Of a stretch of 45,507 nucleotides of DNA, positions 10,513-18,715 are shown piece by piece. Every line of letters begins with the position of its first letter. Position 1 is the first letter of the stretch. Below the pieces are notes generated by a model that saw only the letters and a list, made by a program, of their open reading frames with translations, searched no databases and was not told where the DNA came from. Location: positions 1 to 45,507 of the forward strand of contig JAUGWO010000187.1 of the NCBI GenBank assembly GCA_049724395.1. The letters are read 5' to 3'. Position numbers and translations under genes: made by a program. This DNA comes from Spongospora subterranea f. sp. subterranea (Eukaryota > Endomyxa: Phytomyxea > Phytomyxea > Plasmodiophorida).

Positions 10513-10687
10513 CAAAATGACCGGCACATCCATTCTCCCAGCCGTTTAACCGTCCATCGTCGTCTCATCCCAATCCGAACGGAGCTTGGTCAATGAGCGC
10601 CCTCATCGACCAAGCTCCGTTCGAATTGGGATGAGACGACGATGGACCGCGACATGGCTGGGAGAATGGAGGTGCCTGTCATTGTGG
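10513..10687. repeat. Near-perfect palindrome (arms about 85 bp, 4 bp centre)
   Basis: The arms are 10513-10597 and 10602-10687 around CGCC. The inner portion ATCGTCGTCTCATCCCAAT recurs exactly in reverse complement, and overall identity is about 90%. As single-stranded DNA or RNA this would form one long hairpin. It sits right next to the copia fossil and contains no ORF. A foldback or hairpin MITE is likely. Confidence 0.85.
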
Positions 10688-11320
10688 AAAACAGATGCGA
10701 ACGCACGAGAACAGGGGAATCGGATGAAAACACGCTCGATTACAGACTGAAGCTGACGACGAGGTAAGCCCCAGTCGCCATGACACAGCTACGAATTACT
10801 CATCGCAGATGACGCGTTTGCGCGCTTGAATACCCGGCACCGGCAGACATCTGGGAATTGCCCGATGTTCAAGGAAGGTAGAGTTTTACCGACCCTTGGC
10901 CCAATTGATCCTGGCGCATCCGCAAGTAGATCAATGCGGTCCGATTCTGCATTTTCTGCAGCAAAAGTGCAAGACTGGTCGTTGTTCAATGATGTCCATC
11001 TGTTTCGAGGGTGTTTTAGTAGGGTTGCCCCCGCAGACGATGATGTCCAATGAGAATACGTACTAGCTTTTAAGTTTGGTTAAGGCAGCCGCTCTCTTCG
11101 GCAAGGAGTTGGTTTCAGTTAAGCCAACACGGGTGACGATGTTGTTTTTAGTTGGTATGGTCGACAAGGGTCGTGTTCTTAACAGCCGTTGCTAGGCCTA
11201 AATTTAACAACGAAGTTCGCTCTTTCACTGAAAACATCGGTCTCTGGCCAGTTTTTGTCAGAGAACCGGCAAAACGAATAAAGGGGGCACTTGTCACGAA
11301 TCTATTGTGATCGATTGAAA
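10688..11320. other. Intergenic, nothing firmly recognised
   Basis: Opposed short frames at 10789-10989 (minus) and 10826-11053 (plus) are complementary shadows with no motif. No RNA gene or repeat was found. Confidence 0.35.
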
Positions 11321-11324
11321 ACCC

Positions 11325-11650
11325 TCTCTGGATGCTCTGATTACCAAAATCATCCGTCGAAGTTTTCTGGGGACGCACCAATTTCCCATACAGCATGATA
11401 ATGCTCGACCGCACAACAAGCCAGACAACGAGGATTTTATTAAGAATGCTCAGAACGATGAATACGACATCCGTTTAGTATATCAGCCGGCGAACAGTCC
11501 GGATATGAACGTGTTAGATCTTGGTACTAAAGCCCAGCGCAATCGCGCGACCAACTGATTTCGGCGGTCAATGAATCATTTGATGAACTGGACCCGCTCA
11601 AACTCAATCTAACTTTTCGTACATTACAGTGCGTTCTGAGCTCGTTCATC
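11325..11650 (+). mobile_element. Mariner-like transposase fragment of a different lineage
   Basis: A plus-strand stretch carries the C-terminal catalytic half of a mariner-like transposase: QHDNARPHNKPDNEDF (second Asp) at about 11392-11440, then YDIRLVYQPANSPDMNVLDL (third Asp) ending near 11521, and a helical tail to about 11650. It differs from copies A and B in many residues (QPANSPDMNV against QPPNSPDTNI), so it is a separate subfamily. The N-terminal half is missing, so it is dead. Confidence 0.75.
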
Positions 11651-12146
11651 GCGGAAGAAGGAGGAAAACAGGTTTGCAATCCCTCATATGGAGACGAATA
11701 AACTGCAGAATGCAGACCGGCTTGCTGTGTCGCTGTTCTGTGATCGTCTCATTACTTTCGTCAGGACCGTGAATAACAAGAGCAGATAACCGGTCAATGG
11801 CTTCTCTATCCGGGGAATCAACAAGGCCTTCCTGTGGATACGAAGAGTTCCTAGAGAAATAATCCAGAATGAAATGAAAAGCGGGAGCATCGTGATGGCG
11901 ACGCTGTCTGTCAACCTGTCGTTGAAATTGGGTCGCTCTCGATTGGCCAGAAGAAGCAGTTCTTGAACGAAGACGAGCCCCGTCAGCCCATTCAATGCTA
12001 ATTCGAACAGCATCTTCAGAAGAAACGTTTGAATTCGCCCGATCATCAAAATGAAGTTCCAGTACATAATCTGTGCGTTCCGAAGTCGAAGACTCATCAG
12101 AAGATGCATCTTCAACCGACTGGACGAGTTCAGAATTACTAATCAC
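11646..12146 (-). CDS. Hypothetical protein or exon, acidic and Ser-rich N-terminus
   Basis: This minus-strand frame of 166 codons begins at GTG with an in-frame stop not far upstream, so the real start is probably in a preceding exon. Residues 8-25 are acidic and serine-rich (VEDASSDESSTSERTD), followed by an Arg/Gln-rich region (QFQRQVDRQRRHH) and a mixed helical tail. No domain is recognised. It overlaps the end of the neighbouring mariner fragment in the opposite strand. It could be a regulatory protein exon or chance; an overlapping minus frame at 11684-12115 weakens the case. Confidence 0.35.
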   Translation of the reverse strand: MISNSELVQSVEDASSDESSTSERTDYVLELHFDDRANSNVSSEDAVRISIEWADGARLRSRTASSGQSRATQFQRQVDRQRRHHDAPAFHFILDYFSRNSSYPQEGLVDSPDREAIDRLSALVIHGPDESNETITEQRHSKPVCILQFIRLHMRDCKPVFLLLPR

Positions 12147-12287
12147 ATTGGAATCGTGGATTAATTGAAGTTCTTGTTGCTTTCGTAGTAAAAAATGTCA
12201 TGCTTTACTGTTCGAGCCTGCAACATCATTTTTTGCTCTTTTCGAACTGAGCGCCATTTACTCGGTTTACACATTACAGTGTGGAAC

Positions 12288-12522
12288 GGGTTTCTTCTTG
12301 GGTTTCTTCTTTTCTTGGGATTCTTCTTGAGTTCCTTCTTGGGTTTCTTCTTGGGTTTCTTCTTTTCTTGGGTTTCTTCTTTTCTTGGGTTTCTTCTTCT
12401 GAGTTCCTTCTTGGGTTTCTTCTTTTCTTGGGTTTCCTTCTTGGGTTTCTTCTTTTCTTGGGTTTCTTCTGAGTTCCTTCTTGGGTTTCTTCTTGGGTTT
12501 CTTCCTTTCTTGGGTTTCTTCC
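12288..12522. repeat. Pyrimidine-rich minisatellite (TTCTTGGGTTTC units)
   Basis: About 235 bp are built from 12-18 bp units of the form TTCTTGGGTTTC with TTTC and GAGTTCC variants. The top strand is nearly free of A. The bottom strand, read as protein, gives a Lys/Pro/Glu/Thr-rich run (KKPKKKPKK, EETQE). Both strands stay open because of the repeat, so neither long frame is good evidence for a gene. It lies about 330 bp upstream of the membrane-protein gene at 12854. The strand asymmetry could favour triplex or R-loop formation. Confidence 0.85.
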
Positions 12523-12853
12523 TGAACGATTGCCCTACTCGCAGTTTTTATAAGTCCGTAAAGTCGCAACAGGGTTTGAAACAATATGAGGGCACGCATT
12601 TCTCTGGGTGTATCTATGGACTAAACTGTGTTTCACCATTGAACTCCGTAGTTAGACTGCGCTGGAGTCCTTAACTCACTATGTGCCGGTAACGAAACCA
12701 TTCGCTCCGGGGGTTACCTCACTCACTGGTAACAGTCAAGAGCCATGCCAAGTGTACGGCAATCGAAAGAGTCATTTTTTCGGGTTAGATACGCCATCCG
12801 GCATAGGGGTTCTCAAACCATTATTTCTGGGATTGTCGTCTGATCTGTTTCAA

Positions 12854-13645
12854 ATGATGGGTTCAGCCCCAAAGACAAATGGGCACTCCTCTGTCAATTA
12901 TATTAAATTCCGCAGTGGTGTCAAGAGGTTAAACTGGCGCAGCTGCGCCATTAGTATTACTGTGGTGCTCGTGGCTTTATCAGTTGCTGCTGCAGCGCTT
13001 TACATCGTCAATGCATTCAGAGATAGAGAACCGCAGATAGACAAGGATTACAGACGGGATACAAATTTTTTAATCAGCAAACTTAATCAATGTTCTGTCA
13101 CCAGTCCAACACCAGAGCAAGTTCGCCAATATCATGACCAGTACCAAACATTTCTAGACAAATACCGAGGTAAACAGATATCTGACAAAAAAAGGATGAG
13201 AGAGGCTCTCAACAACGCCAAAGAGGAATATCTAGCCGCTTATGAGACATCATTTGAAGAGGCTCTTAATATCCTGAACAACCTCATTGATGAATATCCC
13301 AAACTTGCACAATCCTGTACAAAAGCCCAGGTAGATGACTTCTATTCGCAATATGATGACGCCCTTGCTCTATTGAATAGCCACATACTCAAACCAACGT
13401 CCTGTGAGGAGGCGGCTAAGAAACTGGCCGACGACATGGAAGAATATGAAAATGACAACATGGAGATATTTATGACAACTGCGAAACAGATTGAAGAATT
13501 TTCAGAGCGTTACATTAAGGGCGATGAGGATGTTGGGAAGCTCAAGGAAGAATGGGATAAGATGTCGACGGAAATGATGATGGTTCCTAGAGATGTTTGG
13601 GATCGCATCCTCAAGCTAGATGAACGGTTTTGGGTTATTGAATAA
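12854..13645 (+). CDS. Helical-repeat membrane protein, family member A
   Basis: Unknown function; one of five related intronless genes in the window. It codes for 263 residues from the tandem ATG ATG; the upstream extension has only a GTG start and no membrane segment. A basic N-terminal tail (KFRSGVKRLNWR) is followed by one membrane helix at about residues 31-53 (ISITVVLVALSVAAAALYIV). The flanking charges suggest N-inside, C-outside (type II). The ectodomain has three helical units of about 70 residues. Units 1 and 2 share QVRQYHDQYQTFLDKY and QVDDFYSQYDDALALL. Unit 3 ends in the family signature VPRDVWDRILKLDERFW. The composition is acidic and coiled-coil-like with few Cys. No known domain is recognised. 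Confidence 0.8.
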   Translation: MMGSAPKTNGHSSVNYIKFRSGVKRLNWRSCAISITVVLVALSVAAAALYIVNAFRDREPQIDKDYRRDTNFLISKLNQCSVTSPTPEQVRQYHDQYQTFLDKYRGKQISDKKRMREALNNAKEEYLAAYETSFEEALNILNNLIDEYPKLAQSCTKAQVDDFYSQYDDALALLNSHILKPTSCEEAAKKLADDMEEYENDNMEIFMTTAKQIEEFSERYIKGDEDVGKLKEEWDKMSTEMMMVPRDVWDRILKLDERFWVIE

Positions 13646-14449
13646 AAGATATTGTAAATTCATGTTTAACGGAGTGGTGGTCGTATAGAAGTTTACCCCA
13701 TCTCTAACAGGAATATTGTCTGTAAACATCTCATTCTCTGGATAATTGCGTTTCTTTGATGCCAGCAAACAATACGTCAGTGCCGTTTTTGATATTTCAT
13801 TTGAACAGGGGTTGAGAAGGGATCACACGGAATCCCCATCCTATGTCGTACGCTTACTGCTGTCGACCTAACTCAGTCTCAAACCGTATCGACTGAGTAA
13901 TGGTGACAGTAATGGAGCAGCTTTTTATGGTCCTTACCTGTCGCCCCACGACCTCTCAGGGTAATGAATATCCTCCCAATGTTGCGCGACAAACCACATT
14001 TCAGGCTATTAAACCGGGGCGAGAGATTATGAACTTGATTACAATTCATGGAGCAATAAAAAGAAGAAACGACGGTGGCTCTGCCGGCATTTTTCCAGTC
14101 ACGTCCACAGTTTGACGGTTCCCAAAATATGGAGCAGACATTGATCGCTGTCATCATATTAACCCTCATTCTGCACAATAAAAACCATTTCAAGGATCTA
14201 AACCCACATCACACAACGACTCCTGTAAAAATGTCTCCCGAAAACACTATTCGTTGGCCGGATGAATCGTCCACACATATTCGGTTGAGATGGGGTCAAT
14301 GAGTTGCGCCATGGCCACATGCGTCAGTCACGGAGTTGCCAAATGGCCCAGCAACAGTCCAGCAACCACCTGAAAGAGGTCAACAAACTCCGGTTAGGGG
14401 TTCTCAGAATCTCGTCCATGGTTCACATCTGGTTCAATAATTATTATAC
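13646..14449. other. Intergenic between family members A and B
   Basis: About 800 bp with only short opposed frames (13879-14193 minus, 13900-14115 plus). TTAGGGGTTCTC at 14394-14405 also occurs as ATAGGGGTTCTC at 12803-12814 upstream of member A. No other structure was seen. Confidence 0.35.
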
Positions 14450-15091
14450 ATGAGGAATGCATCCCCAATGACCGATGGGCGATCGCCTAATCTTATTCCT
14501 ATTACGGCCCAGTCGCCGATCCAGTCCTCTCGTCCCATCGCGACATTTTATTTCATTTTTGCCTATGTCATCTGTACTGTCGTTTGTGGTCTCTCAGTTA
14601 TCGCTCTGACCCTCTATATCACCAACTCGCCCGACTCCGATTTTTTCAAGGACGCCGATCATGTCATCCTGCAACTTGACCGTTTTACCGTTGTTCTCCC
14701 AACCTCATCACAACGCGTTGAATTTCAAACCAAGTACAAAAACCTCCAGGAAAAACACGGCGGCTGGTGGAAATCGGACGCGGCAGTATGGAAAATAATC
14801 AAAACCGCGGGACAGAAGTATTTGAAAGCTCACGAGGCCCCGTTTATTGAGGCGACGAACATCTGTAAGTTTCTTAATGTATTATACCTAAAGGAGGCTC
14901 TCGATGAAGCACAACGAATGGCGCTCGATGATCATTGGGACAGGCTACAGGCTAAACTGACAACATTTTTGTTCATACCAGAGACGTTTGGAAAGGAAGG
15001 GAAAAAGCTTTTGAGCTTTGAGCAACAATATCCCGAGCACCAATCAGATGCAGAATTATTACGAAATTTAGTCAAGTCGTTTACCCTTTGA
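14450..15091 (+). CDS. Helical-repeat membrane protein, family member B
   Basis: 213 residues, starting MRNAS and sharing the Met-Arg start with members C, D and E. One membrane helix lies at about residues 31-57 (FYFIFAYVICTVVCGLSVIA). The junction LTLYITNS after the helix parallels ALYIVNAF in member A. The ectodomain has two units instead of three: FQTKYKNLQEKHGGW matches YHDQYQTFLDKY of A, AGQKYLKAHEAPFIEA matches AKEEYLAAYETSFEEA of A, and the last unit ends with FLFIPETFGKEGKKLLSFEQ, the helix-Pro-helix signature. The C-terminus is short, so it is either a naturally two-repeat form or truncated. Same strand and neighbour of member A, so probably an old tandem duplicate. Confidence 0.75.
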   Translation: MRNASPMTDGRSPNLIPITAQSPIQSSRPIATFYFIFAYVICTVVCGLSVIALTLYITNSPDSDFFKDADHVILQLDRFTVVLPTSSQRVEFQTKYKNLQEKHGGWWKSDAAVWKIIKTAGQKYLKAHEAPFIEATNICKFLNVLYLKEALDEAQRMALDDHWDRLQAKLTTFLFIPETFGKEGKKLLSFEQQYPEHQSDAELLRNLVKSFTL

Positions 15092-15270
15092 TAATTAAAA
15101 TTTTTACATGTATCAAACTTGCACGTTCTCGATTTCATGAAAACTTGACGATATCCCTTTGAAAATCGAAATCAGTTAGCGAGTTATGAACGGATTTGGC
15201 TCATGAGATTTCTGGTTATTGGAATCTGATCCCGATTGGGTAGTGTCGTCCCAATCGCTCAACGGTCCAA
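15092..15270. other. Spacer before the 45 bp tandem repeat
   Basis: No gene or recognisable element. The A/T-rich start could hold the 3' end of the preceding gene, but I see no clear AATAAA. Confidence 0.3.
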
Positions 15271-15405
15271 GTCGTCACGTGTTTTCATCAGATCAGGTTG
15301 CTGATTGAATCACACGTCGTCACGTGTTTTCATCAGATCAGGTTGCTGATTGAATCACACGTCGTCACGTGTTTTCATCAGATCAGGTTGCTGATTGAAT
15401 CACAC
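15271..15405. repeat. Three exact 45 bp tandem repeats, each with CACGTG
   Basis: The unit begins GTCGTCACGTGTTTTCATCA and ends GATTGAATCACAC. It occurs three times head to tail with no visible mismatch. Each copy holds the palindrome CACGTG (an E-box/G-box type site) and an ATCAGATCAGG stretch. The perfect identity suggests a recent expansion. It is not a CRISPR array: the repeats are directly adjacent, with no spacers. Confidence 0.9.
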
Positions 15406-15750
15406 GCGAATGTGTAAGCGATGTTGTGTTTGTCCGCAGAGATTGCAAATCTGCCAAAACATGTCATGTTAACTCAGTGATGGGATTCGACACTTCTGGG
15501 TGTCGCCATTTCCTCGAATGTATATGTAGTAGCCTGCCGTACCCTGGGATGACGCAGGCGCCGACAGGTGCGGGAGGAGGGCCTTCTCAGGGATTCCGGG
15601 GCATGGGTGTCGGGAGACGGGCACCGACAAGGCCAGTCCTGCAAACATGTTGCTAAGGGTTATCTGCAGTGGAGGGGGACAGTCCATGCTGCCGTTCCCA
15701 TCTTTAACCTGTACGTCCTGCAACATGTTGCTAAGGGAGCAAATTTTCAT
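15406..15750. other. Spacer between tandem repeat and mariner copy B
   Basis: A 20 bp motif, GCAA(A)CATGTTGCTAAGGG, occurs twice (about 15641 and 15719) in otherwise unremarkable G/C-richer sequence. Open frames on both strands here are complementary shadows without motifs. Confidence 0.35.
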
Positions 15751-15754
15751 ACAA

Positions 15755-18165
15755 GTACACAGTAGGTAAAACTTGACGGTGAAGTCGCCGTGCACTGCAA
15801 AAGAGCAGGTTTTGGCGCGCTTTTGGTCATGGAGAAATCTTAGTTGGCGCGCAGCCATTTTTCGAAGGCGATTTCCGGTCTGAGATTATTATTGACCCTG
15901 TTGCGATGGAGATTGCTGCCCCATCTCGGCAGCGTCCTAACCTACCAGCAGACGTTCGGGTTGGGGTGCATCAATACCTGTTGGCGCCCTTGTGATAGGG
16001 AGGTCTTTCTGTCAGTCGACTGATAGCAGGCCACGCATCAGCCAACTAACTCCCACTAACGCCGTCACAGTAGTTGCGGCTGATGTGTACACATGCGCAG
16101 TGTCAGGTTCGACTTGGTGTACGTGTGGTCGTGTATCAACCAGGTCGTCCCAAGAAGTTCTGGAAACTTCATTAACAGTTGAAAGCACCGCTGTCTTGTC
16201 AGTTCTAGCTCCAGTACTGGGCCAGCCCAACGCGGCCGACATATAACGATTGCAGATGTTAGTAATCATTCACGTCTAACTAATCGTCCAGCCAAGCTAC
16301 AAAAGGGATGCACCAGCTGCAGACGTGAAAATCGTGTTCAGCTGGACAACCACATGTAAAATAGCTCGAAAGCCCACTACGACAGCATGTGAAGGCAAAT
16401 GACGAGGAACCGACGCTGATCACAGCACCTGAATTTTCAGATATCGACTCCCCAAATGCTGAATGAAGTAATTCACCTCATTCTTGGCTATGCGACGACA
16501 TTGAAGGAAAAGTAGTAAAGTTTTACTTCAAGCAAAGAAACTAGTTGAAGGACAATTTGCGAGTAAGGATTATTTCATCATAATCACTGGCTTTGTAAAA
16601 TCGGTAAATTTTTGAAGAACATTGCTTTGGTCAGGATATTCATACGTGCTTTCAGACACTTTGTTGCTTGAATCCGTCCCATAGCTCTGAGGCGCGAACA
16701 ATTGCAATAAATACCATATAGTCTTGATTTATATTTTGATGCTGTCTTCAGAACACATTCTGAATGAAATGCGGTGATCAAATTCATTTTTTAAAGGGAG
16801 ACTGGGAACAATGAATGATGATGTCGAGTTTGACATCGTGAGGGAAATTCTCGATCTACAGGCGTGTTCAACTCAGAACAATGTCGAAAAGTGAATGCGG
16901 AACATATTGCAAAGGATCACCGTTTGCCCTTGGTTTTGCCATACTGGAAACGAACAAGACCATCCGCATTGTTGTTATAATCAAGAACACGACGAAGTTG
17001 GCAATGGCGGATATTCAGAGGGTCCATCATGGCCGCACAACCTGAATTTCCCATTTTGTCAAAAACGGTTTCCCAAATTTGGGGTCGAGGAGAGAATCGT
17101 TTGTAAATGATCCCCCTGCAGCCGATGTTTCGTCTCGTAAGAAAAACAATGTCGGTCGTAAACGAAAAGAGGGCAATCTCGGGGCAATCTCGGGGCAATC
17201 AAAGAAGTCCCCCTGCCTCGCCGTATGAATATTCAATCGTTAGCATTTGCAACTGACGTGTCAACGTCGACAGTTCATACCTTTGGTTAAAGCAGGCACG
17301 ATAACAGCACATTTAAACGCTCTTGAACCATTTTTGACAGATCAAAACAAGATTAACCGTCTCCGACATTGTTTATCAATGATTGATAGACACTCAATAG
17401 ATGAAGGAGTCCCATATTTCAAGAACATGATGGACTTTATCCACATCGACGAGAAATTGTTCAATTTGAGAAAAGTAACCACCGGATATCTTGTTGCTGC
17501 AGATGAGGAGAAGCCCTATCGAACAGGCAAGAATAAGCGACAAATCACGGAAGTGATGTTTCTTTGCGCCGTCGCTCGTCCTCGATGGGATTATTCCAGA
17601 AACCAATAGTTTGACGGAAATCTGGCCGTTTGTCCAACAGGAGCTTGCAAAGCGTTCCAGTAAAACTAGACCAGCTGGAACTATGAGGACAAAGAACACG
17701 AACGTGGACAAACGTGAGTTTCAAAAAATGATCATTGAGAAAGAATTGCCAACGATCGAATCGAAATGGCCCCGATCAAATATTGGACAGCCTATTTTGA
17801 TGCAACAAGATAATTCAAAACCCCATATTGATCCGCTCGACGGTGAGTTCTTGACAGCGGTCCAAGAAACATCGCACGATATCCGAATGGTAATACCATC
17901 CACATTTTTCATTGCGATCCAGTCCTTGCAACCTCAGAATGCTGTACCCGAGGGATTTGACGAGCTTATTACCCCTGTCGACGATGAACTGTCAATGCAA
18001 ACCCTAAACAACGTGTTTGTTTCGCACCAACAATGCATGATCGAAACGATGAAAGCGAAAGGAGGCAACGGATACCGATTGCCTCATATGGGGCAAGGCG
18101 ATCGATTGGAGTGCGCTGGAGAGATCCCAGTTTATTTCGACTGTGATCTGACTGTATAAAGAGAC
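15755..18165 (+). mobile_element. Mariner-like element copy B, interrupted by about 1 kb
   Basis: This is a relative of copy A at 1.6 kb. The leader and the ATGGAGATTGCTGCC start at about 15905 match copy A, then homology stops at about 15987 and resumes at about 17005. From 17247 the transposase reads through MDFIHIDEKLFNL (first Asp) and CAVARPRWDYS, has a stop at 17607, and continues from about 17611 to 18159. That part includes LMQQDNSKPHIDPLDGEFL (second Asp) and the C-terminal NGYRLPHMGQGDRLE, the usual mariner tail. The segment that should hold the third Asp (QPPNSPD in copy A) is deleted, so the protein could not be active. Copy B keeps the 3' coding end that A has lost. Confidence 0.85.
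15988..17004. other. Roughly 1 kb sequence inside mariner copy B
   Basis: Alignment of copies A and B by eye shows this segment only in B. It has no transposase motif; the opposed frames 15992-16246 and 16012-16269 are shadows of each other. I could not identify terminal inverted repeats or a clear target-site duplication. It may be a non-autonomous insertion, or it may be original sequence that copy A lost by deletion. Confidence 0.5.
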
Positions 18166-18217
18166 AGTTGATATCGTTAATTTTGCCGAAAACAAGAACG
18201 TTAATTGATGCAGAGAC

Positions 18218-18372
18218 TTATACCGATGTTAAATGCAGCGTACGACGATCTTGAACCGCTGCAACGAACTCGCCGTCGAGCGAATCGAAAGGAGGTTTTG
18301 AATCTTTGTTGTATTGAAAAGGGTGACCAATATTTGAACGGGACCACTTCGCTTCGATTGGTTGAACAGTAT
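18218..18372 (-). mobile_element. Third mariner-like fragment, opposite orientation
   Basis: The minus strand encodes IEAKWSRSNIGHP and then FDSLDGEFVAAVQ, matching IESKWPRSNIGQP and DPLDGEFLTAVQ of copy B. Only the segment around the second catalytic Asp remains, and the QQDN motif itself has decayed. It lies about 50 bp from the end of copy B in the opposite orientation. Confidence 0.75.
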
Positions 18373-18715
18373 TCATAAGGACACTAAAAAATGGACAACT
18401 GGACATGGCAAAACAGAACCTTATTCGTGGGCAGAGGAGATTACTAATTTACATTCGCAGTATCCCTTTCGTTCATTCACCTCGTTCGCAGTCGAATGGA
18501 CATAATTCTGCTGCGTATAGAGAACCAATAACAGGTCCATCATCCGCTGCATTGTAATGTTTGAGGGCCTGGAGCGCTCTGGAAGTGGGTTGAAAGACAA
18601 GACTACAATGTTCGCGCTGTCCCAAAGTATAAAACATCGAAACATACGAGAGTGACATGTGTTTTGAAACTAATCGAACAATGCGGGCAGATAAAGAGAC
18701 ATTGTATTCACCGGT
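18373..18715. other. 3' flank of glycyl-tRNA synthetase gene
   Basis: No independent gene. Overlapping minus frames at 18421-18658 have no motif. The synthetase transcript presumably ends in this stretch; I did not find a perfect AATAAA on the minus strand. Confidence 0.35.

Noticed and set aside
12288-12522. Interstitial telomere repeat
   Set aside because: The unit is 12-18 bp and does not reduce to TTAGGG, TTTAGGG or another known telomere unit.
12195-12674. Leu/Phe/Gly-rich plus-strand ORF and Lys-rich minus-strand ORF
   Set aside because: Both are generated by the TTCTTGGGTTTC minisatellite, which keeps several frames open; neither has motifs outside the repeat.
15271-15405. CRISPR array
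   Set aside because: The units are directly adjacent with no unique spacers, and the genome is eukaryotic.
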